Shown here: in pieces, positions 45,917-55,307 of the stretch | How the letters are laid out: the number at the start of each line of letters is the position of its first letter | How positions within the stretch are numbered: the first letter of the stretch is position 1 | Assembly: GCA_013416405.1 (NCBI GenBank) | Contig: JACCET010000004.1 | Coordinates: 296,308-360,307, forward strand | Direction: 5' to 3' | DNA length: 64,000 bases | Origin: Alcaligenaceae bacterium | Lineage (GTDB): Bacteria; Pseudomonadota; Gammaproteobacteria; Burkholderiales; Burkholderiaceae_B | Position numbers and translations under genes: made by a program | The notes under the pieces: model-generated | The model's input: the letters and a program-made list of their open reading frames with translations, nothing else | Databases searched by the model: none | Told to the model about the DNA's origin: nothing

Positions 45917-47335
45917 CTAGCGGAGCCCGCCGAAGCCGCCGCCCTTGCCCAGACCCTTCATACCCCCCATGGCCCGCATCATCTTGGCCATGCCGCCTTT
46001 TTTCATCTGCTTCATCATGCCTTGCATCTGATCGTACTGCGACAGCAGCCGGTTCACTTCCTGCACCGGCACACCGGCACCTGCGGCAATACGGCGTTTG
46101 CGGGTCGCCTTGAGCAACTCGGGCTTGGCACGCTCGGCCGGCGTCATGGAATTCAGTATGCCTTCGCTGCGACGCAGCTGCTTTTCGGCCTGGCCGCTTT
46201 GCATTTGGCCCGCCGCCTGAGCAAACTGTGCCGGCAGCTTTTCAAGCAGTGAACCCATGTCGCCCATTTTCTTGACCTGCTGCAGTTGATCACGAAAATC
46301 GTTCAGGTCGAAACGATTGCCCGACTTGATCTTGGCAGCCAGCTTTTCGGCTTCGGCCACATCAATATTCTTCTGCGCCTGTTCAACCAGCGAAACGATA
46401 TCGCCCATGCCCAGCACGCGCTGTGCCATGCGTTCAGGGTGAAACGGCTCCAGGCCATCCATTTTTTCGGAAAGGCCCACGAACTTCAAAGGCTTGCCGG
46501 TGACATGCCGAACCGAAAGCGCCGCGCCACCGCGCGCATCGCCGTCCATCTTGGTGAGCACCACGCCCGTCAGTGGCAACGCCTGGGAGAAGGCCTGTGC
46601 GACATTGACTGCATCCTGCCCCTGCATGGCGTCGACCACGAACAGGGTTTCGATGGGATTGAGCAAATCATGCAGAGCGCGGATTTCGCGCATCATGGCC
46701 TCGTCGATACCCAATCGACCCGCCGTATCGACTATCAGCACATCGTAATGATGGCGCTTGGCGTGATCCAGGGCCAGGCGTGCGATATCTTCGGGCTTTT
46801 GCGAGGTATCGGTAGGCAGAAAGTCGACCTTGACCTGAGCCGCCACGGTTTTCAACTGTTCGATAGCGGCCGGACGATACACGTCGGCGCTGACCACCAG
46901 TACTTTCTTCTTGCCGGTTTTACGGCCGCCCTGAATATGGCCGCCCTCGGTCAGCCACTTGGCCAGCTTACCCGTGGTGGTCGTTTTACCCGCACCCTGC
47001 AAACCCGCCATCAGAATGACGGCGGGCGGCTGAGAGGCCAGGGACAGTTCGCTGGCCTCGGCGCCCAGATCGCCCCCCATCAAGGCGGTCAGTTCTTTAT
47101 GCACCACCCCGACCAGAGCCTGGCCCGGGTTCAGGCTGCCGGCGACGTCTTGCCCCAGCGCGCGCTCTTTCACCCGGGAAATGAAATCGCGCACGACCGG
47201 CAGCGCCACATCGGCCTCGAGCAGAGCCATGCGCACTTCGCGCAGCATGTCTTGCGTGTTGGCCTCGGTTAACCGGGCCTCGCCACGCATGGTTTTGACA
47301 ACGCGTGAAAGTCGTTGCGTCAGATTGTCGAGCAT
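45917..47335 (-). CDS. ffh: signal recognition particle protein Ffh
   Basis: SRP54 GTPase that binds 4.5S RNA and signal sequences and docks with FtsY for co-translational membrane targeting. The 472-aa protein has the N domain, G domain with LMAGLQGAGKTTTTGKLAKWL (G1), VDTAGRLGIDEAMM (G3), TKMDGDARGGAALSVRHVTGKP (G4), and a Met-rich M domain ending GGMKGLGKGGGFGGLR. Divergent from ypjD, 53 bp away. Confidence 0.98.
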   Translation of the reverse strand: MLDNLTQRLSRVVKTMRGEARLTEANTQDMLREVRMALLEADVALPVVRDFISRVKERALGQDVAGSLNPGQALVGVVHKELTALMGGDLGAEASELSLASQPPAVILMAGLQGAGKTTTTGKLAKWLTEGGHIQGGRKTGKKKVLVVSADVYRPAAIEQLKTVAAQVKVDFLPTDTSQKPEDIARLALDHAKRHHYDVLIVDTAGRLGIDEAMMREIRALHDLLNPIETLFVVDAMQGQDAVNVAQAFSQALPLTGVVLTKMDGDARGGAALSVRHVTGKPLKFVGLSEKMDGLEPFHPERMAQRVLGMGDIVSLVEQAQKNIDVAEAEKLAAKIKSGNRFDLNDFRDQLQQVKKMGDMGSLLEKLPAQFAQAAGQMQSGQAEKQLRRSEGILNSMTPAERAKPELLKATRKRRIAAGAGVPVQEVNRLLSQYDQMQGMMKQMKKGGMAKMMRAMGGMKGLGKGGGFGGLR

Positions 47336-47388
47336 ATAGTGATTTCGCTTAAACTAGTGAATATTGGATAACCAGAACTTAAGGGACT

Positions 47389-48222
47389 ATGTCTGCAGGC
47401 ATTGTATTTCACTTGCTGGCCGCACTGGCGTATACGGTGTTGGCCGTTACGCTATGGCGCCCCCTGACCAAAGGCGGCGACGCAGTCAGCAGTGGCCACG
47501 TCAGGAAGGTTTGCCTGGCCGGCGCCATTGCTCTGCACGGCATAGGCCTGATAGAAGCCATTGTGCCCGAGCATACATTGCGTTTGGGCTGGTTGCTGGC
47601 ACTGTCTGCAGCCGTGTGCCTGGGCATGATTGTATTCTGGCTTGAAAGTCTGGTCATGCGCATAGACGGCCTGCTGCTTATTTTACTGCCCGCCTCGGCA
47701 TTCACGACCCTACTGGCCGCAATATTCCCCACTACCCATCTGGTCGACCACGCGGGTAATGAATGGCTGCGCGTACACCTGATCATAGCCCTGATTGCCT
47801 ACGGCCTGATTACCGTGGCGGCGCTGCAAGCTATGCTCATGACGGCGCTTGACCGCCAGTTGCACCGGCCTGTTCAGGCGGCGGCCAATCGCAGCACCAT
47901 CGACCGTGCCCTGCATTCCATGCCGCCCCTGCTGGTGCAGGAAGTCTTGCTGTTTCGCCTGATCTGGATAGGCTTTTCCGTCCTGACCCTAACCGTGATC
48001 ACCGGCATGCTGGTATCACAGCGCCTGACGGGACAGTTGCTGCCCATGGATCACAAAACCGTATTTACCTTGCTGTCTTGGCTGACCTTCGGCGGATTGC
48101 TGCTAGGACGCTACACCCGCGGGTGGCGTGGGCGCATTGCACTGCGCTGGACGCTGGTAGGCTTTGCTTTCATCCTGCTGTCCTACACAGGCAGCCGTTT
48201 CGTACTCGACGTAATTCTGTAA
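47389..48222 (+). CDS. ypjD: CcsA/YpjD-like inner-membrane protein (cytochrome c assembly family)
   Basis: A 277-aa protein with eight predicted helices, related to the haem-handling CcsA/CcmC family and to the YpjD/CorE group. The region NEWLRVHLIIALIAYGLITVAALQAMLM has the family His and the late LPMDHKTVFTLLSWLTFGGLLLGRYTRGWRGR carries another conserved His. YpjD is found beside ffh in many proteobacteria. Its biochemical role is unsettled, so haem transport is only a family-based suggestion. Confidence 0.87.
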   Translation: MSAGIVFHLLAALAYTVLAVTLWRPLTKGGDAVSSGHVRKVCLAGAIALHGIGLIEAIVPEHTLRLGWLLALSAAVCLGMIVFWLESLVMRIDGLLLILLPASAFTTLLAAIFPTTHLVDHAGNEWLRVHLIIALIAYGLITVAALQAMLMTALDRQLHRPVQAAANRSTIDRALHSMPPLLVQEVLLFRLIWIGFSVLTLTVITGMLVSQRLTGQLLPMDHKTVFTLLSWLTFGGLLLGRYTRGWRGRIALRWTLVGFAFILLSYTGSRFVLDVIL

Positions 48223-48232
48223 TGAGGCTTGT

Positions 48233-48493
48233 GTGGGAAAAGTATTATTCTGGATCATAGTCATTATCGGCGCCTTGCTGGCAGCACGCATCGTGGCTCG
48301 TCACCAAGAGCGCAGCCAGCTCAACAACAAGCAACCCAAACAGGTCAAAAAATCAATAAATCCGGAAAAAGCCACTGAATCCATGGTGCGCTGCGAACAT
48401 TGCGGCATCCATTTGCCGCGCTCCGAAGCCGTGCTCAGCAAGGGCCGCATCTGGTGCAGCAAAGAGCATGCCGATCTGCAGGAGCGCCCGTGA
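48233..48493 (+). CDS. PP0621-like small zinc-ribbon membrane protein
   Basis: An 86-aa protein with one N-terminal membrane helix (about 4-18), a basic linker and a C-terminal metal-binding motif CEHCGIHLPRSEAVLSKGRIWCSKEH (CxxC ... C ... H). Start is a GTG at 48233 with GAGG 5 nt upstream. It overlaps ampD by 4 bp (GTGA), so the two are coupled. Function unknown; membership of the PP0621 family is from recognition of the motif, not a search. Confidence 0.82.
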   Translation: MGKVLFWIIVIIGALLAARIVARHQERSQLNNKQPKQVKKSINPEKATESMVRCEHCGIHLPRSEAVLSKGRIWCSKEHADLQERP

Positions 48494-49155
48494 GGCCATT
48501 GGTGCTCGATCGCCATGGCTGGCTCAAGCCTGCATCGGGCGTAATGCGCGCACCATCACCCAACCACGACGAGCGCCCAACGGGACAAGACGCCACCCTG
48601 CTGGTCATGCACAATATCAGCCTGCCTCCCGGCCGCTTTGGCGGCCCGGAAGTGGTCGATCTGTTCCTGAACCAACTGAACTACAGCACTCATCCCTGGC
48701 TGGAGCGCCTGCGCGGCCTGCATGTATCGGCCCATTTCTTCGTACGCCGCAATGGCTTGATCGTGCAGCATGTGCCCACGAGCCGACGCGCCTGGCACGC
48801 AGGTGTCTCGTCATACGCCGGACGTGAGCGCTGCAATGATTTTTCCATAGGCATAGAGCTAGAAGGTACCGACACCCTACCCTATACCGATGAGCAGTAT
48901 CAGGCCCTGCAGGGCTTGATACCGGCCATAAAGACTCGCCATCCGCTCAAGGCGGTGCGTGGTCACGAGCATATTGCTCCCGGTCGCAAGACCGACCCCG
49001 GCCCCGCCTTCGACTGGAAACGGTTCGGGCGCGAAAGCAGCATCTTGCCGCGCTACCTGCCACCGCGCAGTGCGCTGGACAAGACCTACGCCATTCGGCC
49101 CCAGCGTCCCAACCTGCCGGTTAAACCACCCGGAACACCCATAGCTCAGGATTGA
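48490..49155 (+). CDS. ampD: 1,6-anhydro-N-acetylmuramyl-L-alanine amidase AmpD
   Basis: Zinc amidase of the cytoplasmic cell-wall recycling pathway that removes the peptide from anhydroMurNAc and thereby keeps AmpC induction low. Zinc and catalytic residues are visible: VMHNISLPPGRFGG (His), FSIGIELEGTD (Glu) and VRGHEHIAPGRKTDPGPAFDW (His and Asp). I place the start at the GTG at 48490 (MRPLVLDRHGWL), with AGGAG 6 nt upstream and a 4-bp overlap with the previous gene, giving 221 aa. The longer reading from 48400 lies inside that gene. The 3' end overlaps the opposing rraA-like gene by 10 bp. Confidence 0.94.
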   Translation: MRPLVLDRHGWLKPASGVMRAPSPNHDERPTGQDATLLVMHNISLPPGRFGGPEVVDLFLNQLNYSTHPWLERLRGLHVSAHFFVRRNGLIVQHVPTSRRAWHAGVSSYAGRERCNDFSIGIELEGTDTLPYTDEQYQALQGLIPAIKTRHPLKAVRGHEHIAPGRKTDPGPAFDWKRFGRESSILPRYLPPRSALDKTYAIRPQRPNLPVKPPGTPIAQD

Positions 49156-49844
49156 AACCGCTGGATCAGATTGGCTATAGTCTGTTCCGACGGCAGCTCG
49201 CCTGTCGTTTTCAGCACACCTTCGAGCCAACCATAAAGCAGCCGGCCTTCCTGGATATCGTTCAGGCGCACCGCCTCGGCGGTGATCTTGGCCCGCGCGG
49301 CGTTCAGCAAACCAGCGGCATCCTGGCGAGGAACGATGACGACGCCGTCGTCATCACACACGACCAAATCCCCGGCTGCGACGCTGACGCCCCCCACAGA
49401 CACGGGGTGGCCAATACGCCCCCCCTGCGTGCGCGTAGGTCCGTTGGCATTCACGCCCGTTGCAAAGACCGGAAAGCGGCCTTGCCGCAGAGTCGCCGAA
49501 TCGCGTACAGCCCCATCAATCACGACAGCTAAGATACCGGCTGCCGCCGCATGCGCACACATCAGTTCGCCCATCAGGGCGGACGTTGTATCTGCCTTGC
49601 CATCAACAACCAGAATATCACCTGGACGCGCCAGCATCAGCGCAGCATGAATCATAAGGTTGTCGCCTGGGCGCACTTCCACCGTGAAGGCGGTTCCGAC
49701 TGCGCCCAGGCCCGGCACCACGGTTCGCACGCGGGCATCCAGGGCACCGCGACGCCCGGCCACATCGGCCACAATGGTGGTCGGAATATCTGCGTAAGCA
49801 GCCACCGTCGCGGCATCAAGACGCTCAAAGTCACTATTGATCAT
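49146..49844 (-). CDS. RraA-family protein (possible 4-hydroxy-4-methyl-2-oxoglutarate aldolase)
   Basis: A 232-aa protein of the RraA/HMG-aldolase fold. Members are regulators of RNase E (RraA) or metal-dependent aldolases and oxaloacetate decarboxylases. The aldolase-type active-site stretch is present: GELMCAHAAAAGILAVVIDGAVRDSATLRQGRFPVFATGVN (with the GxxxxD and RD signatures) and GDLVVCDDDGVVIVP. Length above 220 aa and the conserved G-D-G-AVRD motif favour an enzyme over the roughly 160-aa RraA inhibitor. No protocatechuate 4,5-cleavage genes are near, so the substrate is open. Confidence 0.82.
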   Translation of the reverse strand: MINSDFERLDAATVAAYADIPTTIVADVAGRRGALDARVRTVVPGLGAVGTAFTVEVRPGDNLMIHAALMLARPGDILVVDGKADTTSALMGELMCAHAAAAGILAVVIDGAVRDSATLRQGRFPVFATGVNANGPTRTQGGRIGHPVSVGGVSVAAGDLVVCDDDGVVIVPRQDAAGLLNAARAKITAEAVRLNDIQEGRLLYGWLEGVLKTTGELPSEQTIANLIQRFQS

Positions 49845-49954
49845 GTTCGAAATCCCAAAACAGGCCTGTCATCAAGCACCCTAGCAGCATCAACCCAGAA
49901 AGTCACCCGGCACGCAGGCGACGAGTCCTTTTCCATGGACCCGTTCACCCAGGC

Positions 49955-51868
49955 TTAAACCGCCGTGTTCAGCAGCAAACGATTCATGCGCTTGACGAAA
50001 GCCGCCGGCTCGGCAAGGCTTGCACCCTCGGCCAGCATGGCCTGATCCAGCAGCAACAAGGCCCACTCGTCGAAATCAGCGTCTGCAGCCGACTCAAGGC
50101 GTCCCATCAGGGCATGCTCGGGATTGATTTCCAGGATAGGCTTGACGTCGGGCGCCGACTGACCCGCCGCCTGCAGCATGCGCAGCAAGTGCGGGCTAAG
50201 TTCGTTCTCGTCGACTACCACGCAAGCGGGCGAATCGACCAGACGGCCCGTAACACGCACCTCTTTGACCTTGCCATCGAGTGCCTTGCCCAGGCGCTCG
50301 ACCAAAGGCTTGAAGGTTTCCGCCACTTCGGCCTGATGCTTCTTTTCTTCCTCGTCGGCCAATTGGTCAAGATTCAGACCACCCTTGGCGATGGACAACA
50401 GCGACTTGCCATCGAATTCACGCAGATAAGACAGCATCCACTCATCAACACGATCGGACAACAGCAGGACTTCCAGTCCTTTCTTGCGGAAAATTTCCAG
50501 ATGCGGGCTGTTGCTGGCCGCCGCGTATGAATCGGCACTGACGTAATAAATCTTGTCCTGCCCTTCTTTCATGCGCGAGACGTAGTCGGCAAACGACACG
50601 GTCTGGGCCGCATTGTCGTTATGCGTGGACGCAAAGCGCAACAGCTTGGCAATACGTTCCTGATTGCCCTGATCCTCGCCCGTGCCTTCCTTGAGCACCT
50701 GACCGAATTGTTCCCAGAACTCGGTGTACTGTTCGGGCTTGTTCTCCGCCAGGTCTTCCAGCAGGGAAAGCACACGCTTGGCCGAACCTTCGCGTATCAC
50801 GCGCACATCACGGCTTTCCTGGAGGATTTCACGCGACACATTCAAAGGCAGGTCGGCCGAATCTATCACCCCGCGCACAAAACGCAGGTAAGCCGGCAGC
50901 AACTGTTCGGCCTCGTCCATGATGAAGATGCGTTTTACATACAGCTTGACGCCGCGGCGCCCTTCGCGATCCCACATGTCCATGGGTGCATGTTTCGGTA
51001 TAAACAGCAGCTGCGTATATTCGCTGCGCCCTTCAACCCGATTGTGCGTCCAGGCCAAGGGGTCGTCATAATCGTGCCCGATATGCTTGTAGAACTCTTG
51101 GTACTGCTCATCGGTAATTTCCGACTTGGACCGCGTCCACAGTGCGCTGGCCTGATTGACCGTTTCCCATTCGTTCGTCTTGACCTGTTCGGATTTTTCC
51201 GCATCCCACTCTTCCTTGTGCATCTGAATGGGCAGAGAGATATGGTCGGAATAGCGGCGCAGCACTTCGCGCAGCTTCCAGCCGTTCACGAATTCAGCTT
51301 CGTCTTCCCGCAAATACAGCGTTACCGACGTTCCCCGGTCGGCTTTTTCGACCGAAGTAATGGTGAATTCACCCTGGCCTTCGGACTCCCACAAAATAGC
51401 ATCCGTTTCCTCGGCATCCGCGCGTCGGCTAAGCACCGACACCTTGCTGGCCACAATAAAGGACGAGTAAAAGCCTACGCCAAACTGACCTATCAGCTGC
51501 GCGTCTTTCTGCTTGTCGCCCGTCAGTTGCGAGAAGAATTCTTTAGTACCCGAGCGGGCAATCGTGCCCAGGTTGGCAATGGCCTCGTCGCGCGACATGC
51601 CGATTCCGTTATCGGAAATCGTGATCGTGCGTGCGTTGGTGTCATATTCCACACGAATGCGCAAATCTGCATCACCCTGGAAGAGATCCGGATTGTCGAT
51701 GGCTTCAAAGCGCAGCTTGTCGCACGCGTCTGACGCGTTCGAGACCAGCTCACGCAGGAAAATTTCTTTGTTGCTGTACAAAGAATGAATCATCAGGTGC
51801 AAAAGCTGTTTGACTTCGGTCTGGAAGCCCAAGGTTTCTGATGCCATATTTGTGCCTGTTTGCGTCAT
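49955..51868 (-). CDS. htpG: Hsp90-family molecular chaperone HtpG
   Basis: ATP-dependent dimeric chaperone, 637 aa. N-terminal GHKL ATPase with [54 protein letters not shown] and [13 protein letters not shown]; middle domain with the catalytic Arg segment [28 protein letters not shown]-terminal dimerisation domain. The motifs are intact. A 211-bp leader region separates it from the nor operon on the other strand. Confidence 0.98.
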   Translation of the reverse strand: MTQTGTNMASETLGFQTEVKQLLHLMIHSLYSNKEIFLRELVSNASDACDKLRFEAIDNPDLFQGDADLRIRVEYDTNARTITISDNGIGMSRDEAIANLGTIARSGTKEFFSQLTGDKQKDAQLIGQFGVGFYSSFIVASKVSVLSRRADAEETDAILWESEGQGEFTITSVEKADRGTSVTLYLREDEAEFVNGWKLREVLRRYSDHISLPIQMHKEEWDAEKSEQVKTNEWETVNQASALWTRSKSEITDEQYQEFYKHIGHDYDDPLAWTHNRVEGRSEYTQLLFIPKHAPMDMWDREGRRGVKLYVKRIFIMDEAEQLLPAYLRFVRGVIDSADLPLNVSREILQESRDVRVIREGSAKRVLSLLEDLAENKPEQYTEFWEQFGQVLKEGTGEDQGNQERIAKLLRFASTHNDNAAQTVSFADYVSRMKEGQDKIYYVSADSYAAASNSPHLEIFRKKGLEVLLLSDRVDEWMLSYLREFDGKSLLSIAKGGLNLDQLADEEEKKHQAEVAETFKPLVERLGKALDGKVKEVRVTGRLVDSPACVVVDENELSPHLLRMLQAAGQSAPDVKPILEINPEHALMGRLESAADADFDEWALLLLDQAMLAEGASLAEPAAFVKRMNRLLLNTAV

Positions 51869-51940
51869 TGTCTATCCGTAATAAAAACTCCATTGCACAA
51901 ATATGTAGAGACGGAACCAAGTATTTCAAGACCCGCTTCC

Positions 51941-51983
51941 TTAATGTCGATCAATTTGTTACATTAAAGGCCAAGCGTATACG
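51941..51983 (+). promoter_or_regulatory. FNR/DNR-type box and -10 of the nor operon
   Basis: TTAATGTCGATCAA (51941-51954) matches the FNR/DNR/NnrR consensus TTGATNNNNATCAA with one mismatch. A TATACG -10 lies at 51978-51983, predicting a start near 51990. The box would then be centred about 41.5 bp upstream, the class II activator position. Expected effect is induction by low oxygen or NO. An AAGGCCGC/GCGGCCTT hairpin (52008-52040) follows in the leader. Confidence 0.68.
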
Positions 51984-52079
51984 CTAACGTTATGCTTATC
52001 GATGCAGAAGGCCGCTCAGTCAGTCTTTTTATGCGGCCTTGTATCCCGAATACTGAACAGCAATGGAGGGGACGCCATC

Positions 52080-52205
52080 ATGCAAGCAGACGGGCTTTAC
52101 AGGATTACAAAAATCGTAGGGTGGGCGGTGCTGGCCTTAATGGTCATTGCCATTTTTTATGCCTGTATTACGGGCATACGGTATTGGTCCGGCATCGGCG
52201 TTTAA
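52080..52205 (+). CDS. 41-aa single-helix membrane microprotein at the head of the nor operon
   Basis: ATG at 52080 with GGAGG about 10 nt upstream encodes 41 residues: a short polar N-terminus (MQADGLYRITK), one membrane helix (about 13-34, VGWAVLALMVIAIFYACITG) and a short RYWSGIGV tail. It lies 12 bp before norC in the same direction. I recognise no family. Its topology recalls small accessory subunits of haem-copper enzymes such as CcoQ, or NorH of Thermus, but that is analogy only. Confidence 0.68.
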   Translation: MQADGLYRITKIVGWAVLALMVIAIFYACITGIRYWSGIGV

Positions 52206-52217
52206 AGGGGCATAGCC

Positions 52218-53084
52218 ATGAACAAACGCCAGACGCGTGTGTTTGCCATTGCCTCTACGGCCATCGCAACAGTCGTTTTCCTGATCATGACGGTCGACAG
52301 CCACCGGCAATTCCCCACGCTGACAAATGCCGACCAAATCACCGACAGCGTTGTACGCGGCCAAGATGTCTGGCACAACTACAACTGTATCAACTGCCAT
52401 ACGATTTTCGGTGAAGGCGCCTACTATGCGCCCGACCTCACCAAGATCACTCAACAACGCGGCACTCCGTACCTGACCGCCTTCCTAAAAGACCCGTCGC
52501 AGTTTTACAACGAAGAAACCCACCGGCGCATCATGCCCAACCTGGGCATGGCCGACGATGAAATCGCCGATGTCATCGCCTTCATGGACTGGGTCAGCAA
52601 GGTTGATAATCAAGGCTGGCCGCCCAGGCCCATATTGGTTGCCGGCGGATCCATACCCGGCACAGATCTTAGCCTGAGCCAGCAAAAAACCGAAGGCCAG
52701 GCCGAAGCCGGCAGCCTGCCGCCAGGCGCACGGCCTGTCAGTGCCGACAACAATCCCATTGCCCTGGGCGAGGCACTGTTCAAATCGGCGGTGCCCACCT
52801 GTGCCGCTTGTCACAGCATGGCGGCGGGTGTCAATCTGGCCGGGCCATCGCTGGCGGGCATGGCCACCACTGCCGAAAAAACCATCCAGTCACCCGACTA
52901 CAAAGGCAAGGCAACAACTGCGGAAGAGTTCATACGCGAATCAATAGTCGAGCCCAGTGCTTACCTGCATCCGGGTCCCATGTACTCGGCCGGTGGCACC
53001 TCGTTCATGCCGCCAAGCTACGGCAAAGACCTTAGCCCCGAGCAGATCGACCAACTGGTCGCCTATCTACATTCGTTCAAATAA
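52218..53084 (+). CDS. norC: nitric oxide reductase subunit C with an extra C-terminal cytochrome domain
   Basis: Membrane-anchored cytochrome subunit that feeds electrons to NorB. Residues 1-140 are a complete NorC: N-terminal helix (8-25), VVRGQDVWHNYNCINCHTIFGEGAYYAPDL with haem motif CINCH at 57-61, axial Met106 in RRIMPNLGM, and WVSKVDNQGWPP. Then comes a Gly/Pro/Gln-rich linker (about 141-180) and a second cytochrome c domain with CAACH at 195-199 and probable axial Met264 in TSFMPPSYGKDL. Usual NorC is about 150 aa with one haem, so this 288-aa form is a fusion with an additional one-haem domain. Good ribosome site AAAGGGG upstream; 15 bp before norB. Confidence 0.93.
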   Translation: MNKRQTRVFAIASTAIATVVFLIMTVDSHRQFPTLTNADQITDSVVRGQDVWHNYNCINCHTIFGEGAYYAPDLTKITQQRGTPYLTAFLKDPSQFYNEETHRRIMPNLGMADDEIADVIAFMDWVSKVDNQGWPPRPILVAGGSIPGTDLSLSQQKTEGQAEAGSLPPGARPVSADNNPIALGEALFKSAVPTCAACHSMAAGVNLAGPSLAGMATTAEKTIQSPDYKGKATTAEEFIRESIVEPSAYLHPGPMYSAGGTSFMPPSYGKDLSPEQIDQLVAYLHSFK

Positions 53085-53099
53085 CCGCCAGGAGCCGCC

Positions 53100-54464
53100 A
53101 TGCGTTACAGATCTCAATCCGTCGCCTACTGGTATTTTGCCCTGGCGCTTATCCTGTTCGGCCTGCAACTGGTCTTTGGCCTGCTCTCGGCAGCCAAATA
53201 CCTGGGTCCCGACCCCTTGCTGAACATCATGCCCTTTGACGTCACCAAAACGGTGCACACCAACCTGCTGATAGTCTGGGTGCTTACCGGTTTCATGGGA
53301 GCCACCTACTGGATTGTTGCTGATGAGTCCCGCAGCGAAATCTACAGTGTGAAACTGGCCTACATCCAGCTGGTTCTGTGGGCCATCATGGGCGTTACCG
53401 CCGTTATCAGCTACTTTTTCGGTATGGGTACCGGCAACAAGCTGCTGGAACAACCCCTGCCCAACAAGCTGCTTATCGTGGTCTGTATGTTGATCTTTCT
53501 ATACAACATCGCCATGACCATCAAGCGATCGGGGCGCTTCACCACCACCGAAGCCGTGCTGCTGCTGGGTCTGGGCAGCTCAGCCCTGCTCTACATTCCC
53601 GCCCTGCTGCATTATTCCAACTACGTCGTATCCATTTACTATCGGTGGTGGACCATACACCTATGGGTGGAAGGCGTGTGGGAAATGATACAAGGCTCCT
53701 TCCTGGCCTACCTGCTCATACGCCTTTCGGGCGCCGATCGCGAAGTTCTGGAAAAATGGCTGTACGTCATTGTGGGCCTGGTCTTCATTGCCGGCATTCT
53801 GGGCACCGCCCACCACTACTACTGGGTTGGCGTGCCCGCCTACTGGCTGCCGCTGGGTGGTTTCTTCAGCGCCCTGGAACCCGTGGCTCTGGTCGGCATG
53901 GCCATGTACGCCTACTTTGCCATTCGCCGCACCGGCGTACGCCATCCCAACATCCTGGCATTACATTGGGCCATAGGTAGCGCCGTCTTCACGCTATTCG
54001 GCGCAGGGTTGCTGGGGCTGGCACACACCTTCCCCGACATCAACAAATGGACGCATGGCACCCTGATCACCGCCATGCACGGCCATGCCGCCTTCTATGG
54101 CGCCTATGTCATGATCGTGCTCGCCGTCATCAGCTACGCCGCCCCCACCATGACCAAGGGCCGCCCCGAAGAAGGCACATCAATAGGCATGTGGGCTTTC
54201 TGGCTGCAGATTGCCGGCATGTTCGGCATGACACTGTCGTTCGCAACCGCCGGTATTGGGCAGGTATATCTGGAACGCGTGCTGGGTATAGGCTACCTGG
54301 ACGTACAGCTGAAAATCCAGGTGCACTTCCTGATGCTGGTGGCGACGGCCTCGGTATTTGTGATCGGTGTCATCTTGTTCATCTACGATTTCTTCCGTTA
54401 CCCGCCCAGGCTGGAACCTGACGAAGACACCCAAAAGCCACTGGCGCATGAACAAACCCGTTGA
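53100..54464 (+). CDS. norB: nitric oxide reductase subunit B (cNOR type)
   Basis: Catalytic haem b3/Fe-B subunit reducing 2 NO to N2O, 454 aa, 12 helices. Haem b ligand His53 (VHTNLLIVW); Fe-B ligands His187 and Glu191 region (HLWVEGVWEMIQG) and His238/239 (GTAHHYYWVG); conserved Glu195 and Glu260 (FFSALEP); haem b3/b histidines 327 and 329 (MHGHAAFYGAY). The LLEQPLPNK loop (near 116) is also present. No quinol-oxidase N-terminal extension, so it is a cytochrome-c dependent cNOR. Its 3' end overlaps norQ by 17 bp. Confidence 0.97.
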   Translation: MRYRSQSVAYWYFALALILFGLQLVFGLLSAAKYLGPDPLLNIMPFDVTKTVHTNLLIVWVLTGFMGATYWIVADESRSEIYSVKLAYIQLVLWAIMGVTAVISYFFGMGTGNKLLEQPLPNKLLIVVCMLIFLYNIAMTIKRSGRFTTTEAVLLLGLGSSALLYIPALLHYSNYVVSIYYRWWTIHLWVEGVWEMIQGSFLAYLLIRLSGADREVLEKWLYVIVGLVFIAGILGTAHHYYWVGVPAYWLPLGGFFSALEPVALVGMAMYAYFAIRRTGVRHPNILALHWAIGSAVFTLFGAGLLGLAHTFPDINKWTHGTLITAMHGHAAFYGAYVMIVLAVISYAAPTMTKGRPEEGTSIGMWAFWLQIAGMFGMTLSFATAGIGQVYLERVLGIGYLDVQLKIQVHFLMLVATASVFVIGVILFIYDFFRYPPRLEPDEDTQKPLAHEQTR

Positions 54465-55290
54465 CGGCATCACCTTGCAAGCAGAACAGGGCGGCGGCCT
54501 GGCAGCGCCGCCCTTGATCGAACCCTTTTACCTGCCCGCTCACGACGAAGTAGCACTGTTCGAGCAGTGCCACCTTAATAAACTGGCGGTCATGCTCAAG
54601 GGCCCCACAGGTTGTGGCAAGACCCGTTTTGTCGAGCATATGGCCTGGAAACTGCAACGCCCCCTGGTCACCATATCGTGTCACGACGACCTGACCGCCA
54701 GCGACCTGATAGGGCGCTATCTGATACGGCACGACCGCACCGTCTGGCAAGACGGCCCGCTGACCGCCGCCGTGCGCGCCGGAGCCATCTGCTATCTGGA
54801 TGAAATCGTCGAGGCACGGCAAGACACCGTTGTTGTGCTTCATTCCCTGACCGACTACAGGCGTACCCTAAGCATAGATAAAACGGGCGATGTGGTGCAG
54901 GCGGCGCCCGGCTTTCAACTGGTGGTCTCGTACAATCCTGGCTACCAGCGGATGCTCAAGGACCTGAAACCCAGCACGCGCCAGCGTTTTGTCACGCTGG
55001 ACTTCAATTTCCCACCAGCCGACCAAGAGGCCAGCATCGTTGCCCGCGAAAGCGGTATCGAAGCAAGCCAGGCGCGTGCCCTGGTCGAGCTGGCCCACAA
55101 GCTGCGCGGCCTGCAGGATCGCGGCCTGGCCGAAGTGCCCAGCACCCGCCTGTTGGTTGCCACCGGCCAACTGATTGCACACGGCATTCCCTTGCGACGC
55201 GCCTGCCAGGTGGCGTTGATTGCCCCCCTTTCTGACGACAGCACCCTGGTCGGGGCGATGAACGATCTGGTCGAGCTGACTTTCCCCTAG
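54448..55290 (+). CDS. norQ: NorQ/CbbQ-type AAA+ ATPase
   Basis: MoxR-class AAA+ protein needed with NorD to activate NorCB, probably by inserting the non-haem iron. The 280-aa product has Walker A KGPTGCGKTRF near residue 45, Walker B AICYLDEIVEARQD, sensor-1 VVSYNPGYQ and a C-terminal CbbQ domain. Start is the ATG at 54448 (MNKPVDGITLQ); the longer reading begins inside norB. It overlaps norB by 17 bp and precedes norD by 17 bp. Confidence 0.95.
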   Translation: MNKPVDGITLQAEQGGGLAAPPLIEPFYLPAHDEVALFEQCHLNKLAVMLKGPTGCGKTRFVEHMAWKLQRPLVTISCHDDLTASDLIGRYLIRHDRTVWQDGPLTAAVRAGAICYLDEIVEARQDTVVVLHSLTDYRRTLSIDKTGDVVQAAPGFQLVVSYNPGYQRMLKDLKPSTRQRFVTLDFNFPPADQEASIVARESGIEASQARALVELAHKLRGLQDRGLAEVPSTRLLVATGQLIAHGIPLRRACQVALIAPLSDDSTLVGAMNDLVELTFP

Positions 55291-55307
55291 GGAAAGTCGA
55301 TTCCAGC

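Noticed and set aside
50621..51733. 370-codon plus-strand open frame inside htpG
   Set aside because: Antisense to HtpG, whose ATPase motifs are intact; no domain in the antisense product.
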